DNA from: Lacrimispora sphenoides
Lineage (GTDB): Bacteria; Bacillota; Clostridia; Lachnospirales; Lachnospiraceae
Assembly (NCBI RefSeq): GCF_900105215.1
Contig: NZ_FOIP01000002.1
Location: 372,001-436,000, forward strand
Length of the DNA stretch: 64,000 nt
Direction: 5' to 3'
Part shown: positions 15,896-23,859 of the stretch, one piece after another
Position numbering within the stretch: position 1 is the first letter of the stretch
Layout: the number at the start of each line of letters is the position of its first letter
Translations under genes and position numbers: made by a program
The notes under the pieces: model-generated
What the model was told of the DNA's origin: nothing
Databases searched by the model: none
What the model saw: the letters and a program-made list of their open reading frames with translations, nothing else

Positions 15896-16564
15896 ATGTG
15901 TTGCTTTAATAGACATTGTGGCTGTAATTTTGGCTGTGGGTTTAATAGATGTTTTGGCTGTGGGTTTAATAGATGTTTTGGATGCGGGTTTAATAGATGT
16001 TGTAATTTCGGCTGCGGCTGTAATTTTGATAACGACTGCCATAATGATTGCGACAGAGATCGTTGCGACAGAGATCGTTGCGACAGAGATCGTTGTGACA
16101 GAGATCGTTGCGACAGAGATCGTTGTGACAGAGATCGTTGCGACAAAGATCGTTGCGACAGAGATCGTTGCGACAGAGATCGTTGCGACAAAGATCATAA
16201 GCGGCAGTCACACGTTCATGAAGTTCAAGGCAGTGTACAGATAGCAGAACGCGAAGAAGATCCCCATAATCATCGTTTTGCTACGGTTTCAGGTGAAGCA
16301 ATTCCTGCAGGTAAGAACCACTTTCATGAAGTAAAATTTAGAACAGATTTTTATGAAAATCATTTTCATGAATTTCGTGGCAAAACATCGCTTGCAATTC
16401 CTGTTGGTGGGGGCAGACATGTTCATTTTCTGGAATCAGTAACAGAAGTGAGCGATGGTCACGTTCATGACTTTAGAGTAGCCACCTTGATTAATGATCC
16501 TATCGGTGAAGAAGATAAGTCCACCACATCTCAGGATAGTTTGAGAAATAAATTATATATGTAA
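15896..16564 (+). CDS. Cys-rich repeat protein with C-terminal YmaF-like domain
   Basis: 222 residues in three parts. Residues 1-50 are Gly/Cys/Phe/Asn-rich with repeated FGCGFNRC units; residues ~50-100 are tandem DRCDR pentapeptides; residues ~103-215 match the YmaF family, with spaced His motifs (SHVHEV, PHNHRF, NHFHEV, NHFHEF, RHVHFL, GHVHDF). The His pairs and Cys repeats suggest metal binding and cross-linking. AAGGAGGGTATAG precedes ATG 15896. A sigma-K/E-like promoter shared with the 13451 gene points to late mother-cell expression and a coat or exosporium location (inferred). All frames are open through the repeat, but only this one carries a recognised domain. Confidence 0.75.
   Translation: MCCFNRHCGCNFGCGFNRCFGCGFNRCFGCGFNRCCNFGCGCNFDNDCHNDCDRDRCDRDRCDRDRCDRDRCDRDRCDRDRCDKDRCDRDRCDRDRCDKDHKRQSHVHEVQGSVQIAEREEDPHNHRFATVSGEAIPAGKNHFHEVKFRTDFYENHFHEFRGKTSLAIPVGGGRHVHFLESVTEVSDGHVHDFRVATLINDPIGEEDKSTTSQDSLRNKLYM
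16050..16197 (+). repeat. 15-bp tandem repeat, ten copies
   Basis: Unit GCGACAGAGATCGTT starting at 16050, 16065, 16080, 16095, 16110, 16125, 16140, 16155, 16170 and 16185 (last copy incomplete). Variants differ by single C/T or G/A changes. It encodes DRCDR repeats in frame. Confidence 0.92.
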
Positions 16565-16582
16565 GTGTTGTTAATATTAAAT

Positions 16583-16615
16583 GGCGAGTATCTGGTTTTC
16601 CGGGCTCGCTTTTTG
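16583..16615 (+). terminator. GCGAG-CTCGC terminator
   Basis: GCGAG (16584-16588) pairs with CTCGC (16605-16609), followed by TTTTTGC. It ends the YmaF-repeat gene. Compared with the 13150 copy both arms changed together (GCGGG/CCCGC to GCGAG/CTCGC), a compensatory change. Confidence 0.7.
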
Positions 16616-16626
16616 CTTTTTATTAA

Positions 16627-16938
16627 TCAAATCACCATGCCCCATCTATTGTCTATAATATAGAAAATCAGCTTGAATCCATATCGTATTCCGCCAATCA
16701 CAGCCTCACATCTATATTCAGTTGCACGGTTTCCATCATAGCATTTATCATCAGTACTTTTAATGCATAGATTTGTTATGGTCTGTAAAATTCCGTCCTC
16801 GCCCTCAAACTTAAAAAGCAGCGGTCGGGGCGGGCAGCCAGGGGAATACCAGGCCATGCAAGCAATGGGGTACATCGTGCCCCTTATTATTCCACTATCA
16901 ATTCTTTTTACATTGGTCCCGATTCCGAAAACTCCCAT
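16627..16938 (-). CDS. Hypothetical protein, second gene of a two-gene unit
   Basis: 103 residues, family not recognised. No signal peptide or membrane helix; four Cys residues and several Gly/Pro turns (CMAWYSPGCPPRP, IKSTDDKCYDGNRATEYRC) suggest a small compact beta protein. AGGTAGGTATCT precedes ATG 16938, and the start lies 8 bases after the stop of the 60-residue gene upstream, so the two are probably co-transcribed. A decayed copy of its 3' end and flanking hairpin may lie at 13185-13225. Confidence 0.6.
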   Translation of the reverse strand: MGVFGIGTNVKRIDSGIIRGTMYPIACMAWYSPGCPPRPLLFKFEGEDGILQTITNLCIKSTDDKCYDGNRATEYRCEAVIGGIRYGFKLIFYIIDNRWGMVI

Positions 16939-16946
16939 ATAGATAC

Positions 16947-17129
16947 CTACCTATTATAATACTGTTCGTACCATCGTGGTTTTCTTTTGTATTCATTTCT
17001 ATCTTCATTGTTCCCAGCTGATTCCTTAAAAAAGCCACATGCATTATTATTGATAATACAATTTGCCGTATCTACATTATAGTTAGGGCATTTATTTATA
17101 TCTGGCGCAAGATCACAACTTCCAAACAT
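16947..17129 (-). CDS. Small Cys-containing hypothetical protein
   Basis: 60 residues, family not recognised. It has four Cys residues (CDLAPDINKC, ANCIINNNACGFF) in the first 32 residues and a basic/Tyr-rich C-terminus (KRKPRWYEQYYNR). The strong GGGAGGTGATGTCAG just before ATG 17129 supports real translation. It is the first gene of a unit with the 103-residue protein. The small Cys-rich layout resembles clostridial spore-associated peptides, but this is only an inference from composition and location. Confidence 0.6.
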   Translation of the reverse strand: MFGSCDLAPDINKCPNYNVDTANCIINNNACGFFKESAGNNEDRNEYKRKPRWYEQYYNR

Positions 17130-17256
17130 CTGACATCACCTCCCGATATAAGTATACAAACATATGTTCTATAAGTCAAAAGGTAAATTATGGAAAAATA
17201 TTCCAGAAGATCCAAAGACAATACATGGTAATATCAATAAAAAAGGTAGATACAAA

Positions 17257-18019
17257 ATGTTACCGATATATGTGTGAAGATGATAAATGGCAACTGGAGA
17301 GACTTAGGAGAATCATATCAGATATAATACAAACGGTAGGTTTGAGTGAATCTATGGAAATTGTATGTGCATCTACAAATCCGCTGGATATTATAGATTA
17401 TTTGTACAGGAACCCAAAGCAATCACTGTATTTTTTAGATATAGACCTAGGGCAATATATGAATGGTTTAGACTTAGGGGTAAAAATTAGAGAAATAGAT
17501 CCAAGAGGATATATTGTTATAGTAACAGTGCATTCAGAAATGGCAATCCTTACAATCAGGCGAAAGATTGAAGCAATGGATTTTATAGAAAAGGATGAGC
17601 CACTAAGTATACCTGTGAGAGTTAGAGACTGTATGATACATGCGCTTGAATTATTTTGTACCATGCCTGAAAGTCAAATATCAAAGAAGATAAGCTTTAT
17701 AAGCAATCAGGCACCAATGGCTAAAAATTTATATGAAATATATTTTATAGAAGCAATACCATTATAACTGGGGAAAGTAAGAATACACGAAAAGGATAAA
17801 TATATAGAAGCATCGTTGACGCTTCATAAAATACAGGAAGATCTTGACAAAACATTTTATCAGTGCCATAAATCATATATAGTCAATTTGAATCACATAA
17901 AGGAAATAGATCATAGAAGATGTATTGCCATAATGGCGAATGGTCGAGAAGTAAAGATTGCAATAAGGCAGCTGAAAAATTTAGAAAAGTATTACATAGA
18001 ATTTCTTTCAAATAGGTAG
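17257..18019 (+). pseudogene. AgrA/LytTR-type response regulator, broken twice
   Basis: Relic of an AgrA-like quorum-sensing response regulator. ATG 17257 starts MLPIYV, the usual AgrA opening, but the frame hits TGA at 17275; the continuation CEDDKWQLERL lies in the next frame and is restored by adding back one GT in the run TGTGTG, so two bases were lost. The receiver domain then reads through (LYFLDIDLGQYMNGLDLG, with the phosphoacceptor Asp, and IEKDEP). A TAA at 17765 interrupts the LytTR domain after EIYFIEAIPL; the same frame continues with KVRIHEKDKYIEA and TFYQCHKSYIVNLNHI to 18019. No agrB, agrC or agrD is seen nearby. The protein cannot be made intact. Confidence 0.85.
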
Positions 18020-18042
18020 ATAAAAAAGTTTATACGTTCTTG

Positions 18043-18957
18043 CTATACGGGCATCCAGTTAGGGCATTGGACCCTGTTGCCGTCACAGTACTGGGTAAGA
18101 ATGGGCTGCCTGATGCCGGGGCGGGATAAGTAACTATTAAAGATTTCATCGACGACCTGGGAAATGCTTTCATAAATGTTTCGTCCATAGATCCATTTAT
18201 GGTCAAAGGCTGTGGAAGATGTAATGGTGAAATCATATCCCTTGTTTCTATACCATTCTGTATAAACCCGGTTTAAAGTAAAGCTCATGATTGCAAGAAC
18301 ATTGGCGGTTATAGTGGCCTTGGGCCATGTGGCGTAAATTTCGCTGGAAGCCACGTTTTTAATATAATCAAGATATGGAACGTAATAATTGGTAGCCGTT
18401 GGATCGGTAGGGACTCCGTTGTGGACTACGATTGTCTGGGGGATTACCACGCGGCTTAAAACGATTTCTCCGGTCTCCGCCACTGTTTTTACTTCAGCTT
18501 CCGCAATTTTTGGGGGATACTCTCCATATAGGGTGTGATCCGGAATAACAATGGGAACGTCCGGAGATACTGCTTCCTGGATCGGAACCATGCGTACCGG
18601 CTGTATGGCTGTGGTGTCCGCTAAGATTTCCGTGCCGGATATGGCGACGGGCTCAAATCCCTGGGCCCGGATGTTAACGATGTATTCCGAGTAAGGTTGG
18701 GCAAGGCCAGGTGATAAGCTTAAGTCAACGGGAGGAGCAGCAAGGCTGACCTGTTCCGTCTGGCCGGAAGAATTGGTGGTAAGCTGTTCCACCGTACTTT
18801 CCGGATCTCCTTTGTAGGCAATGGAAACCTCCGCATCCCGGATTGGAAAGTTGTTTTCCTGGGAAACGACGTCTACTTGAAGATTGCCGGAAGAAATGAC
18901 TTCCTGGTCGCCGGAAGCATTGGTTTCCTGAGCCACGGCAGTTATGTATTTTTTCAT
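18043..18957 (-). CDS. sleC: Truncated SleC-type spore cortex-lytic enzyme
   Basis: 304-residue N-terminal part of a SleC-like cortex-lytic enzyme. It keeps the pro-region (LQVDVVSQENNFPIRDAEVS), the HTLYGEYPPKIAE line and the SpoIID-like transglycosylase core with its candidate catalytic Glu (KNVASSEIYATWP) and ANVLAIMSFTLNRVYTEWYR. It stops at YCDGNRVQCPNWMPV, just where relatives continue with a QWG-x-K-x-LG-x-QGY segment and a C-terminal peptidoglycan-binding domain; about 120 residues are missing. The frame after the stop still resembles YSKN in another phase, so the gene was cut by a deletion or frameshift. The 3' end lies 23 bases from the agrA relic. Probably inactive. Confidence 0.82.
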   Translation of the reverse strand: MKKYITAVAQETNASGDQEVISSGNLQVDVVSQENNFPIRDAEVSIAYKGDPESTVEQLTTNSSGQTEQVSLAAPPVDLSLSPGLAQPYSEYIVNIRAQGFEPVAISGTEILADTTAIQPVRMVPIQEAVSPDVPIVIPDHTLYGEYPPKIAEAEVKTVAETGEIVLSRVVIPQTIVVHNGVPTDPTATNYYVPYLDYIKNVASSEIYATWPKATITANVLAIMSFTLNRVYTEWYRNKGYDFTITSSTAFDHKWIYGRNIYESISQVVDEIFNSYLSRPGIRQPILTQYCDGNRVQCPNWMPV

Positions 18958-18963
18958 AGAATG

Positions 18964-19002
18964 CCCCTTAATGAATTGATTATTATTAAATATATTAAGG
19001 GG
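18964..19002 (-). promoter_or_regulatory. Inverted repeat covering the sleC ribosome site
   Basis: Perfect 9-base arms CCCCTTAAT (18964-18972) and ATTAAGGGG (18994-19002). In the sleC transcript the second arm contains the AAGGGG ribosome site, 6 bases before the start, so the hairpin (21-base loop) could hide it. Confidence 0.5.
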
Positions 19003-19025
19003 TAAAAGGAATAATTACAAAAGCA

Positions 19026-19058
19026 CCCGCAGGTTAAGATAAATTTTAATCCTGCGGG
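19026..19058 (-). terminator. CCCGCAGG-CCTGCGGG terminator
   Basis: Perfect 8-base arms followed on the minus strand by TGCTTTTG. It lies just past the stop of the 65-residue gene. Confidence 0.7.
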
Positions 19059-19064
19059 AAGCTT

Positions 19065-19262
19065 TTAGAAAAAGGATGATTTTGTTTCTTGAAACATGGA
19101 CTCCACATAGTTTCGCATTTCATCCCGGCTATCTACGTTTCTGGCTCCGTCTACGATCCTGTCTCTCTCTTTATCCGAGAGGCCGGCAAACCGGGTCAGA
19201 ATATCCGAGTGCTGCGCTAACTCCATGGTAAAGCCAATGGGCAGTTCGCTGTTATCAATCAT
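19065..19262 (-). CDS. Small conserved-type hypothetical protein
   Basis: 65 residues, family name not known to me. It is all-helical in appearance: an amphipathic first half (ELPIGFTMELAQHSDILTRF) and a second half GLSDKERDRIVDGARNV that looks like a short helix-loop-helix. GAGGTGATAAATC precedes ATG 19262. It has its own terminator and its own upstream region, so it is a stand-alone gene between the sporulation island and carAB. Similar-sized uncharacterised helical proteins are common in clostridia; no function is proposed. Confidence 0.6.
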   Translation of the reverse strand: MIDNSELPIGFTMELAQHSDILTRFAGLSDKERDRIVDGARNVDSRDEMRNYVESMFQETKSSFF

Positions 19263-19422
19263 GATTTATCACCTCAGCCTTAGTCTGTGCGGATTGTCCC
19301 GAAAGTATACTTTTGAAAGAATTACCATGTGTTTTGTATTATTATGCAAGTATTTAAGCAGGGATAATTAAATATGCAGTATTTATAAGTAAATATTTAA
19401 AAAATTTATAAGAAGAAAACAG

Positions 19423-19451
19423 TTGAAAAATGTCGCAGTATCATGTATAAT
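19423..19451 (+). promoter_or_regulatory. Sigma-A promoter of carAB
   Basis: TTGAAA (19423-19428), 17-base spacer, TATAAT (19446-19451), about 90 bases before carA. Confidence 0.75.
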
Positions 19452-19540
19452 CTATTCAATTTGGGCATTACTGTTCAACATGCAGTAGCATTCAGAAAGG
19501 CTCAACAACCATAGCATTAAGAAAGGACAGGACTTTGCGT

Positions 19541-20614
19541 ATGAAAGCTTTTTTAATACTGGAAGACGGTACTGTGTTTACAGGATCGAGCATCGGTTCA
19601 ACCCAGGAAGTGATCAGTGAGATCGTATTCAATACTTCCATGACAGGTTATTTAGAAGTCCTAACCGACCCCTCCTATGCGGGGCAGGCGGTTGTAATGA
19701 CTTACCCCCTGATTGGTAATTACGGTATATGTCATGAAGACATGGAATCATTAAAACCTTGGCCGGATGGCTACATTGTCAGAGAATTATCTAGAATTCC
19801 CAGCAACTTTAGAAGCGGGGATACCCTTCAGCATTTCTTAAATGAACACAACATTCCAGGTATCAGTGGTATCGATACGAGAGCCCTTACAAAAATTCTA
19901 AGAGAAAAAGGAACCATGAACGGCATGATCACTACGAATGAAAGTTTTGATCTTGACGAAGTCATTTTGCGTATGAAAACATATTCTGTGACTGGTGTGG
20001 TGGAGAAAGCTACCTGCAGGGAGAAATATGTTCTTCCCGGCGGTGGGAAAAAGGTAGCTCTTCTGGACCTTGGAGCTAAGAAAAATATTGCCCGCTCCTT
20101 ACAGGAGAGAGGTTGTGAGGTGATCGTTTACCCTGCAGCGGCGAAAGCAGAAGAGATCCTCTCCGGCTGTCCTGACGGAATCATGTTATCCAACGGGCCT
20201 GGGGATCCCAAGGAATGTGTGGAGATTATTGAAGAGATAAAGAAATTATACGAATCCAATGTGCCGATTTTTGCCATCTGCCTGGGACATCAGCTCATGG
20301 CACTCGCCACAGGTGCGGATACCCATAAGCTGAAATACGGCCACAGGGGCGGCAATCACCCGGTAAAGGATTTAGAAACCGGACGGGTGTATATCTCCTC
20401 TCAGAATCACGGCTATGTAGTCGATGTGGATACCATTGATCCGTCAGTGGCCGTTCCTGCCTTTATCAATGTAAATGACGGGACCAATGAGGGACTGAAA
20501 TATACAAACAAAAACATATTTACTGTGCAGTACCACCCGGAGGCCTGCCCGGGTCCCCAGGATTCCAGCTACTTATTCGACCGGTTTATAAAAATGATGG
20601 AGGTGGGAAAATAA
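19541..20614 (+). CDS. carA: Carbamoyl-phosphate synthase small subunit
   Basis: 357-residue glutamine amidotransferase subunit that hydrolyses glutamine and passes ammonia to CarB for carbamoyl phosphate, feeding pyrimidine and arginine synthesis. The N-terminal CPSase domain (FLILEDGTVFTGSSIG, SYAGQAVVMTYPLIGNYG) is followed by the class I GATase domain with nucleophile Cys in FAICLGHQLMALA (about residue 247) and the His-x-Glu in YHPEACPGP. ATG 19541 is taken over the in-frame TTG 19535 because it gives the conserved start and fits AAAGGACAGG upstream. The stop overlaps carB by one base (TAATG). Confidence 0.97.
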   Translation: MKAFLILEDGTVFTGSSIGSTQEVISEIVFNTSMTGYLEVLTDPSYAGQAVVMTYPLIGNYGICHEDMESLKPWPDGYIVRELSRIPSNFRSGDTLQHFLNEHNIPGISGIDTRALTKILREKGTMNGMITTNESFDLDEVILRMKTYSVTGVVEKATCREKYVLPGGGKKVALLDLGAKKNIARSLQERGCEVIVYPAAAKAEEILSGCPDGIMLSNGPGDPKECVEIIEEIKKLYESNVPIFAICLGHQLMALATGADTHKLKYGHRGGNHPVKDLETGRVYISSQNHGYVVDVDTIDPSVAVPAFINVNDGTNEGLKYTNKNIFTVQYHPEACPGPQDSSYLFDRFIKMMEVGK

Positions 20615-23600
20615 TGCCGAAGAATCAGGATATTAAAAAAGTGCTCGTTCTTGGCTCCGGGCCTATTATCATCGGCCAGGCAGCTGAATTTGATTATGCC
20701 GGAACCCAGGCCTGCCGTTCCCTGAAAGAAGAAGGGGTCGAAGTAGTCCTGCTAAACTCCAACCCGGCAACCATCATGACGGATAAAGATATTGCGGATA
20801 AAGTTTACATTGAACCCCTGACCGTAGAAGTGGTGGAACAGCTCATTTTAAAAGAAAAGCCGGACAGCGTCCTTCCCACTCTTGGTGGACAGGCCGGCTT
20901 AAACCTTGCCATGGAGCTGGAAGATAAGGGATTTTTAAAAGAACATAAGGTGCGCCTGATCGGAACTACGGCTCTTACCATTAAGAAGGCGGAGGACCGG
21001 GAGCTGTTTAAAGAGACCATGGAAAAGATCGGCGAACCGGTGGCGCCCTCTGATATCGTAGAACATGTGGAGGACGGCCTTAAGGTGGCTGAAGCCATCG
21101 GATATCCTGTGGTGCTTCGTCCTGCCTATACCCTGGGAGGCTCCGGAGGAGGAATTGCCGATAATCCAGGGCAGTGCCGGGAGATTTTAGAGAATGGACT
21201 CCGCTTATCCCGCGTGGGACAGGTTCTTGTGGAACGCTGCATCGCAGGCTGGAAGGAGATCGAATACGAGGTAATGCGTGACGGCGCCGGCAACGTGATC
21301 ACCGTATGTAATATGGAAAACATCGACCCGGTGGGCGTTCATACCGGAGACAGCATTGTGGTGGCCCCTTCCCAGACCCTGGGGGACAAGGAATACCAGA
21401 TGTTACGCACCTCTGCCTTAAAGATCATCAGCGAGTTGGGAATCACAGGAGGCTGCAACGTGCAGTATGCCCTTCACCCGGAAAGCTTCGAGTATTGCGT
21501 GATCGAGGTAAATCCCAGGGTCAGCCGTTCCTCGGCTCTGGCCTCTAAAGCAACCGGTTATCCCATTGCAAAAGTTGCGGCTAAGATCGCAATGGGCTAT
21601 ACTCTGGATGAGATAAAGAATGCGGTGACAAAGAAAACCTACGCCAGCTTTGAGCCGATGTTAGATTACTGCGTGGTCAAGATGCCCCGCCTACCTTTTG
21701 ATAAATTCTTAAGCGCTAAGAGGAACCTGGGAACCCAGATGAAGGCTACCGGTGAGGTTATGAGTATTTGCACCAACTTTGAGGGGGGCCTTATGAAGGC
21801 TATCCGTTCACTGGAACAGCATGTGGACAGCCTGATGTCCTATGATTTTACAGGGCTAACAGATGAAGAGCTGGCTGAAACCCTTCACCTTGTGGATGAC
21901 AGGAGGATCTGGGTCATTGCCGAAGCATTAAGAAGAGGTTTTTCCTATGAACAGATCCATGATATTACAAAAGTTGATGTGTGGTTCATTGATAAGCTGG
22001 CAATTCTTGTGGAAATGGAAGAAGCCCTTAAGAATGGGCCTCTAACTCTGGAACTTCTAAAGGAAGCAAAGAGGATTGAGTTTCCGGATACAGTCATTTC
22101 CAGGCTGACAGGGACTCCTTTGGAAGAAATACGCCGCATGAGAAAGGATAACGGTATTACAGCCGCGTTTAAAATGGTGGATACCTGCGCCGCCGAATTT
22201 GCCGCTGAGACTCCTTACTATTATTCTTGCTTTGGAAGTGAGAATGAGGCGGTAAAAACAACAGGAAAAAAGAAGGTGCTGGTTCTTGGCTCAGGTCCCA
22301 TCCGCATCGGCCAGGGAATTGAGTTTGACTTCTGCTCGGTTCACAGCACATGGAGCTTCCGAAGGGAAGGCTATGAGACGATTATTGTCAATAATAATCC
22401 GGAGACAGTGAGCACGGATTTTGATATCGCAGATAAGCTGTATTTTGAACCCCTTACCCCGGAGGATGTGGAGAGCATCGTTGACATGGAAAAGCCAGAC
22501 GGAGCGGTGGTCCAGTTCGGCGGCCAGACAGCCATTAAGCTGACTGAGGCCCTGATGAATATGGGAATTCCCATTCTGGGAACGTCTGCAGAGGATGTAG
22601 ATGCAGCAGAGGACAGAGAGCTGTTTGATAAGATTTTGGAGGATTGCGGGATCCCAAGACCTGCGGGCCAGACGGTATTCACGGCGGAAGAAGCCAAGAG
22701 TGCGGCAGGAGAGCTTGGTTATCCGGTGCTAGTAAGACCTTCCTATGTGCTGGGCGGCCAGGGTATGCAGATAGCCATCTCTGACCAGGATATCGATGAA
22801 TTTATTGGGATCATCAACCAGATCGCACAGGATCACCCCATTCTGGTAGATAAATATATCCCAGGCAAGGAAATTGAAGTGGATGCGGTTTGCGACGGTG
22901 AGGATATTCTGATTCCCGGAATCATGGAGCATATAGAAAGAGCCGGCGTGCACTCCGGCGACAGCATTTCCATATATCCGGCTCAGAGCATAAGTGAAAC
23001 GGTAAAGGAAAAACTGGTGGAATATACAAGAAGGCTTTCCAAAGCCCTGCACGTTAAGGGAATGATCAACATTCAGTTCATTGTAAGCGGGGAGGATGTA
23101 TATGTCATTGAGGTAAATCCCCGGTCTTCCCGTACCGTGCCTTATATCAGCAAGGTGACCGGAATTCCCATCGTCCCCCTGGCAACCCAGGTCATCTGCG
23201 GGCATTCCATCAGGGAGCTGGGATATGAACCCGGGCTTTCGCCGGAAGCAGATTATATCGCCGTTAAAATGCCGGTATTCTCCTTTGAAAAGATTCGGGG
23301 CGCCGATGTAAGCCTTGGTCCGGAAATGAAATCCACCGGAGAGTGCTTAGGAATAGCAAAGACCTTTAATGAAGCTCTTTACAAGGCGTTTGCAGGAGCA
23401 GGAATCAAGCTTCCAAGGCATAAAAACATGATCATAACCGTGAAGGATTCTGATAAGGAAGAGATCATTGACATCGCCAGAAGATTCCAGGCTCAGGGAT
23501 ATAAGATATTTTCCACATCAGGAACGGCAAGAGTGCTTAACAGTCATGGGATAAAAGCTCTTATGGTCCGCAAGCTGGAACAGGAATCACCAAACCTTCT

Positions 23601-23817
23601 GGACTTAATCCTGGGCCATGAGATCGATCTGGTCATTGATACGCCGACACAGGGAGCGGACCGAAGCAGGGACGGATTTGTAATCCGAAGAAATGCCATT
23701 GAGACCGGTGTAACGGTTTTAACTTCCTTAGATACAGCGGCGGCCTTAGTGACCAGCATGGAGAATAAAGCCAAAGAACTGACTCTGATCGATATTGCCA
23801 AAATTAAAAATAAGTAA
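20614..23817 (+). CDS. carB: Carbamoyl-phosphate synthase large subunit
   Basis: 1067-residue synthase subunit with the usual two homologous ATP-grasp halves: first opening with LGSGPIIIGQAAEFDYAG (residue ~12), second with LGSGPIRIGQGIEFDF (residue ~556). Each half has its DREL motif and an E-V-N-P-R-x-S-R-S/T loop (VIEVNPRVSRSSA; VIEVNPRSSRTVP). The last ~130 residues form the MGS-like regulatory domain (GYKIFSTSGTARVLNSHG), which binds allosteric effectors in other species. It is coupled to carA by a one-base overlap. Full length, no lesion. No other pyr or arg gene is in the window. Confidence 0.98.
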   Translation: MPKNQDIKKVLVLGSGPIIIGQAAEFDYAGTQACRSLKEEGVEVVLLNSNPATIMTDKDIADKVYIEPLTVEVVEQLILKEKPDSVLPTLGGQAGLNLAMELEDKGFLKEHKVRLIGTTALTIKKAEDRELFKETMEKIGEPVAPSDIVEHVEDGLKVAEAIGYPVVLRPAYTLGGSGGGIADNPGQCREILENGLRLSRVGQVLVERCIAGWKEIEYEVMRDGAGNVITVCNMENIDPVGVHTGDSIVVAPSQTLGDKEYQMLRTSALKIISELGITGGCNVQYALHPESFEYCVIEVNPRVSRSSALASKATGYPIAKVAAKIAMGYTLDEIKNAVTKKTYASFEPMLDYCVVKMPRLPFDKFLSAKRNLGTQMKATGEVMSICTNFEGGLMKAIRSLEQHVDSLMSYDFTGLTDEELAETLHLVDDRRIWVIAEALRRGFSYEQIHDITKVDVWFIDKLAILVEMEEALKNGPLTLELLKEAKRIEFPDTVISRLTGTPLEEIRRMRKDNGITAAFKMVDTCAAEFAAETPYYYSCFGSENEAVKTTGKKKVLVLGSGPIRIGQGIEFDFCSVHSTWSFRREGYETIIVNNNPETVSTDFDIADKLYFEPLTPEDVESIVDMEKPDGAVVQFGGQTAIKLTEALMNMGIPILGTSAEDVDAAEDRELFDKILEDCGIPRPAGQTVFTAEEAKSAAGELGYPVLVRPSYVLGGQGMQIAISDQDIDEFIGIINQIAQDHPILVDKYIPGKEIEVDAVCDGEDILIPGIMEHIERAGVHSGDSISIYPAQSISETVKEKLVEYTRRLSKALHVKGMINIQFIVSGEDVYVIEVNPRSSRTVPYISKVTGIPIVPLATQVICGHSIRELGYEPGLSPEADYIAVKMPVFSFEKIRGADVSLGPEMKSTGECLGIAKTFNEALYKAFAGAGIKLPRHKNMIITVKDSDKEEIIDIARRFQAQGYKIFSTSGTARVLNSHGIKALMVRKLEQESPNLLDLILGHEIDLVIDTPTQGADRSRDGFVIRRNAIETGVTVLTSLDTAAALVTSMENKAKELTLIDIAKIKNK

Positions 23818-23821
23818 AAAT

Positions 23822-23858
23822 AAGCTGGGACAGGAGAAAAATCTGTTCCAGCTTTTTT
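23822..23858. terminator. Bidirectional terminator between carB and cotJC
   Basis: AAGCTGGGACAG and CTGTTCCAGCTT form a 12-pair stem (one G-U) with T6 on the plus strand and a T-rich run on the minus strand, serving both convergent genes. Confidence 0.85.
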
Positions 23859-23859
23859 C

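Noticed and set aside
16050..16197. Possible CRISPR array
   Set aside because: The 15-base units are directly adjacent with no spacers and are in-frame coding repeats; no cas genes are near.
15859..16244. Open frames on both strands across the DRCDR repeat
   Set aside because: Same reason: the 15-base repeat has no stop codons. The plus frame from 15896 continues into a recognisable YmaF domain.
19480..19535. PyrR-binding attenuator before carA
   Set aside because: TTCAGAAAGGCT is only similar to the PyrR site consensus and no terminator/antiterminator pair is visible.
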